From Legionellales bacterium UBA4759 (GTDB lineage Bacteria > Pseudomonadota > Gammaproteobacteria > Legionellales > Legionellaceae), in contig DHHZ01000007.1 in the NCBI GenBank assembly GCA_002403515.1, positions 1 to 27,089 on the forward strand: a DNA stretch of 27,089 nucleotides, written 5' to 3'. Within the stretch, counting starts at the first letter, position 1. Every line of letters starts with the position of its first letter. This document shows positions 8,709 through 16,095 of this stretch, one piece after another. The notes below the pieces were generated by a model, which had not been told where the DNA came from, searched no databases, and saw only the letters and a program-made list of their open reading frames with translations. The translations under genes and the position numbers were made by a program.

Positions 8709-9503
8709 TTATTTAAACACATGTTTTAAAGTGCATTCCTCAGCACGGGATGCCTCTTTAAATAAACTTTGAGCCAACGATGCGGTACTTCTTTGAAAAA
8801 TCACTGCATGATTTGAAATGGCTAGTAAATCACTCAAATCATCTATTATCTCTTGAATATAGTCTGCTAAAAAGCTTCTATAACTTCTCTTTTTTATGAG
8901 TGTATCTGAAATATGTTTTAACATCTCTGGTGTTATTTTTTGAGTAGGCTCGTTATGTAACATTTCAATTTCTTTTAAAGAGCTGACTTTTAAAATTCGT
9001 TCATAATGGCTAGAGACTTCTCTTTGTTCAATAAATGCAAGCATCATTTCACAACAAGCACATATCACTTGACTATAAAAAAGCGCATTTTCCAAAATTT
9101 TCTGAGATTCCAGGAAAGGTGTAACGACATCTTCACAACTATAGAGCGTTTCATCAAATACATTCCAAATCCTATTTTGATATCGGCTAGAAGCCAAAAA
9201 AAATAATTCATCATTTTTTTGTTTCAAAGACTCAAGGATAGAATAGTTATCGACCGGTGCTTGGCAGAAGACAAGTGGGTCACGTATTTTACAATAATGT
9301 GCAATTTCTTGGATTCGAGATGGACTATAAACATTAGCTGTATTATTACCAAATAAACCTCGTTCATAGATTCGATAAGATTGAAGCTCTTCTTCAGAGT
9401 AATTTGGATTCTCGTCATAAAGAGGATACCGCTTGATTTTGGATTTGATGCGTTGATATTTATCAAGTTTGGCTTGAATTTGTACTTGTAACACGGGCTT
9501 CAT
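8709..9503 (-). CDS. Protein of unknown function, upstream partner of the giant toxin
   Basis: I do not recognise this protein. The frame is open from 9590, but the ATG at 9503 has AGGA eight bases upstream, giving 264 residues and a 41-bp overlap with the end of the oxygenase-like gene. It is mostly helical, lacks a signal peptide and has one mildly hydrophobic cysteine-containing helix (SQVICACCEMMLAFIEQ). The C-terminus is Glu-rich before a basic end (EASRAEECTLKHVFK), somewhat like the E-block seen in Dot/Icm substrates. It lies 16 bp before the toxin gene. That position would fit a chaperone, an immunity protein or a co-delivered effector, but no motif decides between them. Confidence 0.65.
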   Translation of the reverse strand: MKPVLQVQIQAKLDKYQRIKSKIKRYPLYDENPNYSEEELQSYRIYERGLFGNNTANVYSPSRIQEIAHYCKIRDPLVFCQAPVDNYSILESLKQKNDELFFLASSRYQNRIWNVFDETLYSCEDVVTPFLESQKILENALFYSQVICACCEMMLAFIEQREVSSHYERILKVSSLKEIEMLHNEPTQKITPEMLKHISDTLIKKRSYRSFLADYIQEIIDDLSDLLAISNHAVIFQRSTASLAQSLFKEASRAEECTLKHVFK

Positions 9504-10293
9504 GTTTATTGTCCTGAGTTTTTCGATACCAAAACTGTATTTTTTTGGCTGATTGTTCATATAAGGATAATCTTTCATCTGCGATATCAATTTTATCTGC
9601 CTGAAACATCGAAACCTGTTTGTTGAAAAACATCATATGAGAAACATTTAGGTAATCAGGGATATACTGTAAAACTAACAAATATCTTGTTGCAGATTTT
9701 TCAGGATTTACTTTTTGAAGACCAGTAACCGCATGTTCTAATAACTGATTATGAAAGGTCACCATCATCCCCTCAGATGTTGGCAGTGAATATTGCTCTG
9801 AGGGTTTTTGTAGCAAACGAAAATCAAGATTAGCCCGCACATTTTTATGCTTAAAATAAATTAAGCTTAATGCTAGTGCGGATCCAAGCAAATCCTGATG
9901 CCATTGCAAATCCCAAGGTTTAGATTCTTGATATTCATAAGATACACAATCGAAGCTGAAAGAATTGTCTTTTGTGCCTTTGAAATTCATACCCGTGATT
10001 GACTCGATTGAAGGTAAAATCGTTTCAATGATTTTAGCGAATAATAACAATTGAAAAGATGAGAATTGCCAATCTTCATGAAATTTATTTTTTACAAGAG
10101 GACGCTCAGATGAAAAAGAAACCTTGCCAGCGTCATCTACATCAACGCCAATGATGGAGCGCACAAACCACTTATAGGACATGCGAGTATCTTCTCGATA
10201 CCTCTCTACAAAATCTTGGTCATTTTCAAAGGCCAAGGCTAAGCTTTGCGCCAATTCTTGATTTTCTTGTATTATGATATGATTTTTAGGCAT
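9463..10293 (-). CDS. 2OG-Fe(II) oxygenase-like protein with C-terminal IQ-like motif
   Basis: The product has 276 residues. The core pattern is that of a 2-oxoglutarate/Fe(II) dioxygenase: WHQD gives the H-x-D pair (His132, Asp134), LLEHAVTGL gives the distal iron ligand (His187), and Arg203 sixteen residues later would bind the 2OG carboxylate. Intervening strands (NLDFRLL, GMMVTFHN) fit the double-stranded beta helix. The last part, residues about 248-258 (SAKKIQFWYRK), resembles the first half of a calmodulin-binding IQ motif. If translocated, it could hydroxylate a host protein or small molecule; the substrate is unknown. It starts inside the end of the lipase gene (8-bp overlap) with a GAGG ribosome site, so translation is coupled. 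Family assignment rests on motif spacing only. Confidence 0.6.
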   Translation of the reverse strand: MPKNHIIIQENQELAQSLALAFENDQDFVERYREDTRMSYKWFVRSIIGVDVDDAGKVSFSSERPLVKNKFHEDWQFSSFQLLLFAKIIETILPSIESITGMNFKGTKDNSFSFDCVSYEYQESKPWDLQWHQDLLGSALALSLIYFKHKNVRANLDFRLLQKPSEQYSLPTSEGMMVTFHNQLLEHAVTGLQKVNPEKSATRYLLVLQYIPDYLNVSHMMFFNKQVSMFQADKIDIADERLSLYEQSAKKIQFWYRKTQDNKHEARVTSTNSSQT

Positions 10294-11515
10294 AACTCAT
10301 CCTCGAAAGAGGCTCATCTAGCTCTTTTGTCTTGAAATCTCGCGCCTGATAATCAGGATAAAAAAATCGCTCTGCAGCATATTTTGCCAAGGGCGACATA
10401 CTCAAAGCAACCAAGCCAAGACCTATTGCAATTGATATACCAAGACCCAGGGGCGAAGTGAAAAATATTAAAGCTGAAAATCCTGTTGCTAAAATCATAC
10501 CTAAGATCAAATCTCTAACCATATTTGAGATAAACCATGAGGAGCTTTTGATTTTTGCCCGCTGCATGCCTAATGAACAATCGGAAGTCAAACTTTGATG
10601 ATGATGATTGAAATATGGAGCAGAATGTTGTGTATCTATATATAGACCTGCGTTGGAATGGCCATAACGATAAATGGCGCCTTGAAATTTTTTGTTAGCT
10701 ATTTCATAGGCGTCTGGAATGCTAGTAAAATAACCTTCAGCTTCTGGATACCAGGCTTTCTTTATTCTCTCTATAGATGTGCCGTTTTTTTCTAAAAAAT
10801 AAGATGTTAACTTAAAGGCAATATAACTTTCCGGGTTACTAAAATCAGGATTTAAGAACTCTGCTGTGGTTTTAGGCTTTTTAAGAAACCACCCTTCATC
10901 GTCGTCGGTATAAATGCCTTGTATTTGAGCGCCAGCATGACAACCAGGAATAATAGTTTCTTCTACTTCAGTATGTTGAGGATAATCAGGGAAAAGAGGT
11001 GCATGAAATGCCGCAGACCACTCCCAAGCATCAAGAGGTTGATGGGGATATAATGCCAAGACATTTTTCAATGGCTTACACATGGATAAATCCATAAACT
11101 TGTTTGCCAAACTAATATCCCAGGCATCAAAATAAGGTGTTACCAACAAATTACCAGGCACCGGGTCATGAAGTGCTAAATTAATAGAAAGTTGAAAGGG
11201 ATTGATGCTCGATAATTGCTTGGCCAACATTAAGGCTGAAACTCCGCCCCGACTATGTCCGTAGATATTGAGTACAACCTCATCTCCAGATTCAATGCAC
11301 CCTCTAACCTTTTGAATGACTTCTTGACACTGTTTGTCCATGCCAGTGCCAAAAATTGTTCCCATAATGGGATTCACAACACCAATGCCATCAAAATTCA
11401 TAAAAAGCTGTGAATCGCTTTCTTGCCTTAAGGCATAAAGCCAATTAGCTAAAAAACAAGGGTTGCTTTTTGCATGCCCCGTGCCATTAAAAAAAACCGT
11501 TATATATTTTTTCAA
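10286..11515 (-). CDS. Tle1/DUF2235-like alpha/beta-hydrolase (putative phospholipase) with membrane tail
   Basis: This 409-residue protein starts with TTG: GGAG lies seven bases upstream, and the next in-frame ATG would remove the conserved FFNGTG at residues 8-13. Motifs fit Tle1-type lipases: FFNGTGH near the N-terminus, the nucleophile elbow YGHSRGG with Ser88, LHDPVPGN with Asp117, and PGCHAGAQ with a candidate catalytic His193. Two hydrophobic segments at about 336-355 and 357-375 form a hairpin-like membrane anchor near the C-terminus, which ends in an acidic/serine tail (ELDEPLSRMSYA). No signal peptide is present. The expected activity is hydrolysis of phospholipid or other esters, possibly at a membrane. 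It lies 24 bp after the two-TM gene and overlaps the oxygenase-like gene by 8 bp. Confidence 0.75.
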   Translation of the reverse strand: MKKYITVFFNGTGHAKSNPCFLANWLYALRQESDSQLFMNFDGIGVVNPIMGTIFGTGMDKQCQEVIQKVRGCIESGDEVVLNIYGHSRGGVSALMLAKQLSSINPFQLSINLALHDPVPGNLLVTPYFDAWDISLANKFMDLSMCKPLKNVLALYPHQPLDAWEWSAAFHAPLFPDYPQHTEVEETIIPGCHAGAQIQGIYTDDDEGWFLKKPKTTAEFLNPDFSNPESYIAFKLTSYFLEKNGTSIERIKKAWYPEAEGYFTSIPDAYEIANKKFQGAIYRYGHSNAGLYIDTQHSAPYFNHHHQSLTSDCSLGMQRAKIKSSSWFISNMVRDLILGMILATGFSALIFFTSPLGLGISIAIGLGLVALSMSPLAKYAAERFFYPDYQARDFKTKELDEPLSRMSYA

Positions 11516-11539
11516 GTTAGTACTCCAAACAACCGAGGG

Positions 11540-12334
11540 CTAGCTTACACTGGGAAATTCCAAGGCGCTTAATTCCAATTGTCTTACAGATTTTGCAATG
11601 CCAGAATCTTTTGCAGCAAAAAAGCCTATTCCTGTAGATAACGTAGCCGCGCCAAGCAACACAGGCAAAATTACACCACCTGTTCCAACAGTTAAGCCAA
11701 CAGCAATAGTTGCAACAACCAATGCTGAAGCAAGAGCAAAAGCAGTATTTCGAACAGACTCCCAACGATAACCTGATAAATTAGAAATCATCTTTTGAAT
11801 TTCTTGAAGGTTTTGTTGATGATATGTGATGTCATAGGTGACTTTTTCGAATTCTTCTTTGCCTGGATTGAACTTTAAAATATTAACATCTTTTACCGCT
11901 TCATATTTTTCGCCCACTACAAAGTAATGATTATTGTATAGGTAAGCATTACTTTCATTTGATAAAAATTTTAAGGCTGCATGAACTCTGGAACAGATAC
12001 ATGCGAGATAAAGAGTTTCATCATTGAGAACTTCAGGTTTATTTAAAGGGTTGCTGGGGATGAAGTTCCCTGCTTCAATACAAAATTGATTGGCTGTTTT
12101 AATGGCTTTTGTAATCGCTTTCCTTCTTTTTTCATAAAGTTCACAAGCCTGTGGTGTTAATTCGAGAGTTTCACCAATTGGAACAACTGTATTTAAAAAT
12201 CTTTGAAGCTCTTCAAGTTTAACTCTTAGAATATTTAATCTTCTGTCTTGATTCATGGGTAAATATCGGACCCGGGGCAAATTAGCAGCCCTGCTTTCTC
12301 GTTCGGCATCCCTTAAATCAACAGTATTACGCAT
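11540..12334 (-). CDS. Unrecognised protein with C-terminal two-TM hairpin
   Basis: The product has 264 residues. The ATG at 12334 is chosen because GAGG lies six bases upstream; the frame could also begin at a GTG at 12346. The first 190 residues are soluble and helical with no known motif. Residues about 197-242 form two adjacent glycine/alanine-rich transmembrane segments separated by VGTGGV, followed by a short tail with QLELSALEFPSVS. This is a common design for bacterial effectors that insert in host membranes, but it would also fit an inner-membrane protein. It is the first gene of the toxin series, directly after the LuxR gene and its inverted repeat. Confidence 0.6.
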   Translation of the reverse strand: MRNTVDLRDAERESRAANLPRVRYLPMNQDRRLNILRVKLEELQRFLNTVVPIGETLELTPQACELYEKRRKAITKAIKTANQFCIEAGNFIPSNPLNKPEVLNDETLYLACICSRVHAALKFLSNESNAYLYNNHYFVVGEKYEAVKDVNILKFNPGKEEFEKVTYDITYHQQNLQEIQKMISNLSGYRWESVRNTAFALASALVVATIAVGLTVGTGGVILPVLLGAATLSTGIGFFAAKDSGIAKSVRQLELSALEFPSVS

Positions 12335-12393
12335 AACATACCTCACATATAGAATATTGATATATTAAAACATTTATTGTTTAAATAATAAAC

Positions 12394-12409
12394 ACCGTAG
12401 TTTTACGGT
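12394..12409. promoter_or_regulatory. 16-bp perfect inverted repeat: possible LuxR-type operator or terminator
   Basis: ACCGTA and TACGGT flank a GTTT spacer, a perfect 6-bp-arm palindrome in the 92-bp gap between the LuxR gene and the first gene of the toxin series. On the minus strand it is followed by GTTTATTATTT, so it may terminate the regulator transcript. A -10-like TAATAT lies at 12367-12362, which would put the centre of the repeat near -46. That is where LuxR-family activators usually bind. The sequence alone does not separate the two readings. Confidence 0.45.
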
Positions 12410-12426
12410 CTTGAAAATCAATTGGG

Positions 12427-13176
12427 CTAAATTAATTTTTGAATATAGAGGATTTTTGCAATTAACTCTGATTTGTTTTTTGCATGAAGTTTTTGCTTTA
12501 AAACTTGAATGTAATCTTCAACTGTACGATGAGATATTTCTAAAACTTTGGCAATTTCTTTTGCGCTTAGGCCCTGGACAATCAGATGCATACATTCTCG
12601 TTGCCTAGGGCTAAACTGACCTAATACCAAATGCTCAATAAATTCTTGTGATGATTTTGAAAATTCCGGGCAAGAGGCTGCTATTTGACAGTCTCGTTTT
12701 AAAACAGGGTAAACCTCTGAGTGCGCTAAGCTCAATCCAGTGGAAGTTATTTTTTCATCAAAGTAATCAATAAACAATTCAAGTTTATCAATATTATTTA
12801 AATACCAGTGATTGATTGCTGGATTAGTTAAATGAGTTCCGAAATGGTAGTAGTCAGTGTGTTCATTTCGATTTTTAATAATCGTAAAAATATGCTTATA
12901 TCCAAAATCAAATGCCGCATTGAGCATTTCTCTAGTCTTACCATTACAGTCAACCAAATCCCACATTAAATAATCACCCATCTCTAATTTTGCTGAATCA
13001 GCAGATATATCAGCATCATAGAAGCCTTCTTGAATATAGTGCCGAGCATATTCAGGGTTATTATTAATCGTTGAAAATTGGCCAAGATGGTTCACTCGAG
13101 CATTTGCAAATGTAGAAATACCAAAAACCTCTAGAGGCTTACAAATCGTTTTAATATCTTCAAAAATATTTGACAT
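12427..13176 (-). CDS. LuxR-family transcriptional regulator
   Basis: The product has 249 residues starting at the ATG at 13176; an in-frame TTG upstream (13209) lies inside the likely promoter. Residues about 188-234 form a classical LuxR/GerE helix-turn-helix: FSPRQRECMHLIVQGLSAKEIA, then ISHRTVEDYIQVLKQKLHAKNK. The N-terminal 170 residues resemble the sensory half of LuxR proteins: a MWDLVD strand and an AAFDFGYKHIFTI strand near residues 71-99. The W/Y/D acyl-homoserine-lactone pocket is not clearly present and no LuxI synthase is nearby, so the ligand is unknown and this is best seen as an orphan. The gene points into the toxin series 92 bp downstream and is the natural candidate to control it. 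Confidence 0.85.
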   Translation of the reverse strand: MSNIFEDIKTICKPLEVFGISTFANARVNHLGQFSTINNNPEYARHYIQEGFYDADISADSAKLEMGDYLMWDLVDCNGKTREMLNAAFDFGYKHIFTIIKNRNEHTDYYHFGTHLTNPAINHWYLNNIDKLELFIDYFDEKITSTGLSLAHSEVYPVLKRDCQIAASCPEFSKSSQEFIEHLVLGQFSPRQRECMHLIVQGLSAKEIAKVLEISHRTVEDYIQVLKQKLHAKNKSELIAKILYIQKLI

Positions 13177-13208
13177 TTTGATATCTACAACCCAACAAAT
13201 AAAGTTCA

Positions 13209-13217
13209 ATTATATCA
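13209..13217 (-). promoter_or_regulatory. Extended -10 promoter of the LuxR gene
   Basis: The minus strand reads TGATATAAT, a consensus TATAAT with the TGn extension. It is about 33 bases before the ATG at 13176. The region 17-18 bp upstream (TTTTTA) is a poor -35, as allowed for extended -10 promoters. This also supports the ATG start over the upstream TTG. Confidence 0.5.
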
Positions 13218-13283
13218 CAAAAAGAGCATATTAAAAACATTTCATTATGTGGTAATTCGATAAAACAACATACAATATCTAAG

Positions 13284-13299
13284 TTATCATCTATGATAA
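13284..13299. promoter_or_regulatory. 16-bp perfect inverted repeat upstream of the P-loop kinase gene
   Basis: TTATCAT and ATGATAA flank a CT spacer, in the divergent promoter region between the LuxR gene and the kinase gene, about 30 bases before the kinase ATG. It includes a TATGAT/GATAAT that could be a -10, so it could be an operator covering the promoter. It differs in sequence from the repeat at 12394-12409. Confidence 0.35.
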
Positions 13300-13327
13300 T
13301 AGATGAACCAAGAATTAGGAAATTAAA

Positions 13328-13927
13328 ATGAATACCATCATTTTGCTAACTGGGATAGCTGGTACCGGCAAAAGAACCATTGGCCAAAAAATTACCGAAC
13401 TCAACCCTGAGTTTAAATTACTTCACCACCATGATTATCTTGATCCTATTTTAAAACTACTTGATTCAAATCCACAAAATTCAAATCCTGATTCTATTTG
13501 GTGGAGTTTAGATGACAAAGGCTGGGACGCATTAAAAAAAGCAAGGAAAGTTGCTTTTGACACCATTACTTACGCATCACCTAAAAATAGCTCGTTTGTC
13601 ATCACCTATGAGCTTTTAAACAATAACATCTATCATCAAGCGATATGCGATGAGATTAAAGAAATCGCAACCGTTAGAAAATCCCTATTTATTCCTGTAC
13701 GTTTGATTTGTGAACTGAATGAACTCATCAAAAGATTAACCAATCCTGAAAGAAAAAAATATTATAAAACTCAAGATACTGAACTGATTAGAAAGAGATT
13801 TTCTAGTGATGTCGTATTCCAGTCCAATCTAAAAAATGAATTGACACTCGATGTCTCGAAGCTTAACTCAGAAGAATCCGCCAAAAAAATCCTTGCCTGG
13901 GCGAAAAATATTAAAGACTCAATCTAA
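13328..13927 (+). CDS. Small P-loop kinase-like protein
   Basis: This 199-residue protein has a Walker A loop GIAGTGKRT at residues 9-17, directly after a hydrophobic first strand (IILLT). This is the form seen in AAA_33/shikimate-kinase-like small-molecule kinases, where GKR-T replaces GKS/T. A second strand SFVITYE (about 96-102) and an arginine-rich RLTNPERKKYYK lid region (138-149) fit a nucleotide kinase fold. The C-terminus DVSKLNSEESAKKIL is typical of the final strand-helix of this group. AGGA lies seven bases before the ATG. It is one of only two clear plus-strand genes and its end overlaps the convergent GNAT gene by 9 bp. Its substrate is unknown; zeta-toxin-like or antibiotic kinases are possible relatives. 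Confidence 0.7.
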   Translation: MNTIILLTGIAGTGKRTIGQKITELNPEFKLLHHHDYLDPILKLLDSNPQNSNPDSIWWSLDDKGWDALKKARKVAFDTITYASPKNSSFVITYELLNNNIYHQAICDEIKEIATVRKSLFIPVRLICELNELIKRLTNPERKKYYKTQDTELIRKRFSSDVVFQSNLKNELTLDVSKLNSEESAKKILAWAKNIKDSI

Positions 13928-14383
13928 AAAATATTTCATTCCTTCATGAGATGCATGAAGCCCTAATTTTTCATAAAAACGTTTGGCTTCAGGTCGTTCT
14001 TTATTGGTTGATAGTTGCACCATTCTAACATCATGCTGTTTGGCATAATCAAAAGCCTGTCTCATCATCCACTCACCAATTCTTTGACCTCTAAAAGCCT
14101 TGGCAACACGAACTGCTTCTATCTGCATTCGGGTTGAGCCCTGATAAGTTAAAGATGGCATTAATGTCAAATGACATGTACCAATAATTTGGTTATCAAC
14201 CAAAACCACCATCAAATATTGATTTGAATCACCATCAATTTTTTCAAACGCACGAAGGTAATTTATAGGCAAGGTATCACTTATCTTTTCTCTTTTAGAA
14301 CCCAATTCGTCATCGAATAACAAATGTAGAATCTCAGGCAAATCATCAATGGTTGCTTTTCTTTGAGATAACTTTAAATTCAT
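13919..14383 (-). CDS. GNAT-family N-acetyltransferase
   Basis: The product has 154 residues, and the start has a strong GGAGG ribosome site six bases upstream. It is a complete, standard GNAT: RKATIDDLPEILHLL at the N-terminus, the strand QIIGTCHLTLMP, then MQIEAVRVAKAFRGQRIGEWMMRQAFDYA with the acetyl-CoA loop RGQRIG, the strand VRMVQLSTNKERPEAKRFYEKLGL, and a short final strand. This pattern is close to the PhnO/YitI-like small-molecule acetyltransferases. It runs convergently into the P-loop kinase gene with a 9-bp overlap and is separated by 144 bp from the SPFH gene. The substrate is unknown. Confidence 0.88.
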   Translation of the reverse strand: MNLKLSQRKATIDDLPEILHLLFDDELGSKREKISDTLPINYLRAFEKIDGDSNQYLMVVLVDNQIIGTCHLTLMPSLTYQGSTRMQIEAVRVAKAFRGQRIGEWMMRQAFDYAKQHDVRMVQLSTNKERPEAKRFYEKLGLHASHEGMKYFLD

Positions 14384-14527
14384 TTTCTACCTCCAATTTA
14401 ATTCAATCTTTGGCAACTGGTTCAAATCACAACAAGTGTATAAATAACCATCTAGCCCTAGTGTGTACGTAGCCCCTGTTTTCAGTCAAGATTAGTTCCC
14501 ACTATAATAATGTGGTGGTCATTTGAA

Positions 14528-15388
14528 TTAGTCGACTTTTATGGGGATAACGCCGGCCATTTCACTGATGATATTAATAAGTTGCGCGCCATTTGGAATC
14601 ACAACCTTTGCATTGTTTTGCAATGATTTTTCCACGGACTCCAATTTTCTTAGTATCTGAGCATTGCCAACAAAATATTTTTCCGCCGCTTCATTTACTG
14701 TTTTTATGGCTTGTGCCTCGCCCTCAGCTTCAAGGATGCGTGCTTGTTTGATGCCCTCGGCCCGTTTGATTTCAGCTCTTTTTTGACCATCAGCAGCTGT
14801 TTCGGTGGCGGTAGCAAAATCAATTGCTGCTATTTTCTCATTTTCAGCCTTTACTACTTTGTTCATTGTTTCTTGAACATCTTTAGGTGGGTTGATTTCT
14901 TTAAGCTCAGCGCGGACGATATCCAAACCCCAGTTGTTTGTTTCTGTCGCGAGCGTTCTTAAAAGTTCGGCATTAATTTTATTTCGCTCACTATTTGCAG
15001 CTTTAAGCGTCATGGTTCCAATAATATTTCGAAGCGTTGTTCTTGCGAGGTTAACAATTTGATTCGCATAATTATTGGCATTATATATCGCATTTTTGAC
15101 ATCATCCTCTGTTGCTCTTACTTTATAATATATTTGAGCGTCAACAATGGCATTTAGGTTATCATAGGTAATGATTTCTTGTTGCTCTGCCTCAACCAGC
15201 ATTTCGGTGATGTTCACTCGGTACAAGTTTTCAATAAATGGAAAAATCCAATTCAAGCCTGGGGTAGCAAATCGGTTATATTTTCCAAGCAATTCAATAA
15301 GACCTCGTTCTGTAGGGCGTAATATTCGTATTCCAGATAGACCAATTATCAGCGCCAAAACCAAGAGTATTGTTAAACCTAACATCAT
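14528..15388 (-). CDS. SPFH/stomatin-like membrane protein
   Basis: The product has 286 residues. Residues 2-22 are one N-terminal membrane segment. The next part, RPTERGLIELLGKYNRFATPGLNWIFPFI, is the start of the SPFH (band 7) domain of the QmcA/stomatin group, continuing to about residue 190. An Ala/Glu-rich helical region (about 180-245, with ATETAADGQKRAEIKRAEGIKQA) forms the flotillin-type coiled coil for oligomer assembly. Such proteins organise membrane microdomains and often protect or recruit proteases; many pair with an NfeD protein, which is not seen here. AGGAG lies seven bases before the first of two adjacent ATGs. A 54-base leader separates it from a good promoter. It is likely a housekeeping-type gene carried as cargo. 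Confidence 0.88.
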   Translation of the reverse strand: MMLGLTILLVLALIIGLSGIRILRPTERGLIELLGKYNRFATPGLNWIFPFIENLYRVNITEMLVEAEQQEIITYDNLNAIVDAQIYYKVRATEDDVKNAIYNANNYANQIVNLARTTLRNIIGTMTLKAANSERNKINAELLRTLATETNNWGLDIVRAELKEINPPKDVQETMNKVVKAENEKIAAIDFATATETAADGQKRAEIKRAEGIKQARILEAEGEAQAIKTVNEAAEKYFVGNAQILRKLESVEKSLQNNAKVVIPNGAQLINIISEMAGVIPIKVD

Positions 15389-15441
15389 TTGAATGCTCCT
15401 CTGTGTAGTTACTTTATTTTTGATATTCTACTTGTAGTGGT

Positions 15442-15470
15442 ATAGTAAATAAGTGTGCTGAGCAACACAA
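15442..15470 (-). promoter_or_regulatory. Probable sigma-70 promoter of the SPFH gene
   Basis: On the minus strand TTGTGT (15470-15465) and TACTAT (15447-15442) are separated by 17 bp and sit about 55 bases before the ATG. Further upstream, at 15505-15518, is a near-palindrome AAGACGCGTGTCTT, which may be an operator. Nothing else is seen in the 216-bp gap 15389-15604. Confidence 0.45.
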
Positions 15471-15604
15471 AGTTTGTACCAATCTAAAAGCACAATACGT
15501 ATATGAGGCAGGTAGATAGTGAGAAAGACGCGTGTCTTACCGCGGAGGTCTGTATTCGCTCAATCTACATACTCTCAGACAACTTTTTGTAAAAGAACCT
15601 AAAT

Positions 15605-16054
15605 TCACGCTCTTATGAGTTGTGGTTTTTTCTGAAAAGACCAAATTAAACCTAACACACTAATTCCAATCCAAGTTATTGATTTTATCCTGACAACCAA
15701 ATAGTAAAGCCATATAAACTGTTGAGGTTGGTGAAAATTGGGAATTAAATTAGAGTCGAAAAATAAATTAATATTATTATTTATAATAATTAGTGTAGAA
15801 AAGAAGAAAAAACCTTTTAATATAAACTCAAAGTTTTTCATTTTCTCAGAAGAAAAGATAATCAAAACCAATGCAGGAGTTAGAAACAAAAAAAATCTTG
15901 GCCAGTAAAAAACCTGAGTTATAGGTATAAATAGATCGCTATAAGAAGAAGAGATTCCCGATTTTAGAGAAGTTTCAAAAGAAAGTGAAAAATAAGACAA
16001 AATGAGCAGTAAAAACGATAAGTAGTGAATTACTTTTTTTAGGTTCACTCGCAT
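15605..16054 (-). CDS. Small integral membrane protein, about four TM segments
   Basis: The product has 149 residues from the ATG at 16054, which has GGAG eight bases upstream; the frame also offers a TTG at 16078 without a ribosome site. Hydrophobic segments lie at roughly residues 9-27, 49-66, 80-97 and 117-135, with a basic N-terminus (MRVNLKKV) and basic end (QKKPQLIRA). I do not recognise a family. It follows the antitoxin gene by about 40 bp on the same strand and may be co-transcribed. Very low GC and many Phe/Leu/Ile residues are in line with its membrane nature. Confidence 0.55.
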   Translation of the reverse strand: MRVNLKKVIHYLSFLLLILSYFSLSFETSLKSGISSSYSDLFIPITQVFYWPRFFLFLTPALVLIIFSSEKMKNFEFILKGFFFFSTLIIINNNINLFFDSNLIPNFHQPQQFIWLYYLVVRIKSITWIGISVLGLIWSFQKKPQLIRA

Positions 16055-16095
16055 TATAATAACTCCGTTTTTATTCAAACTTTGAGAAGTTGTTT

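Noticed and set aside
11517..11765. 82-residue cysteine-rich minus-strand frame
   Set aside because: It overlaps the coding sequence of the two-TM protein in another frame. That frame has the better start and composition; the cysteines come from reading alanine/valine codons out of frame.
14412..14435. GGTTCAAATC, like a tRNA T-loop, possibly the 3' end of a tRNA or an att site
   Set aside because: No complementary T-stem or acceptor stem can be drawn around it, and no second copy was noticed at another place in the window.
14503..14521. CCAC-TATAATAAT-GTGG hairpin near the end of the SPFH gene
   Set aside because: The stem is only four base pairs with no T-run, so it is too weak to call a terminator.
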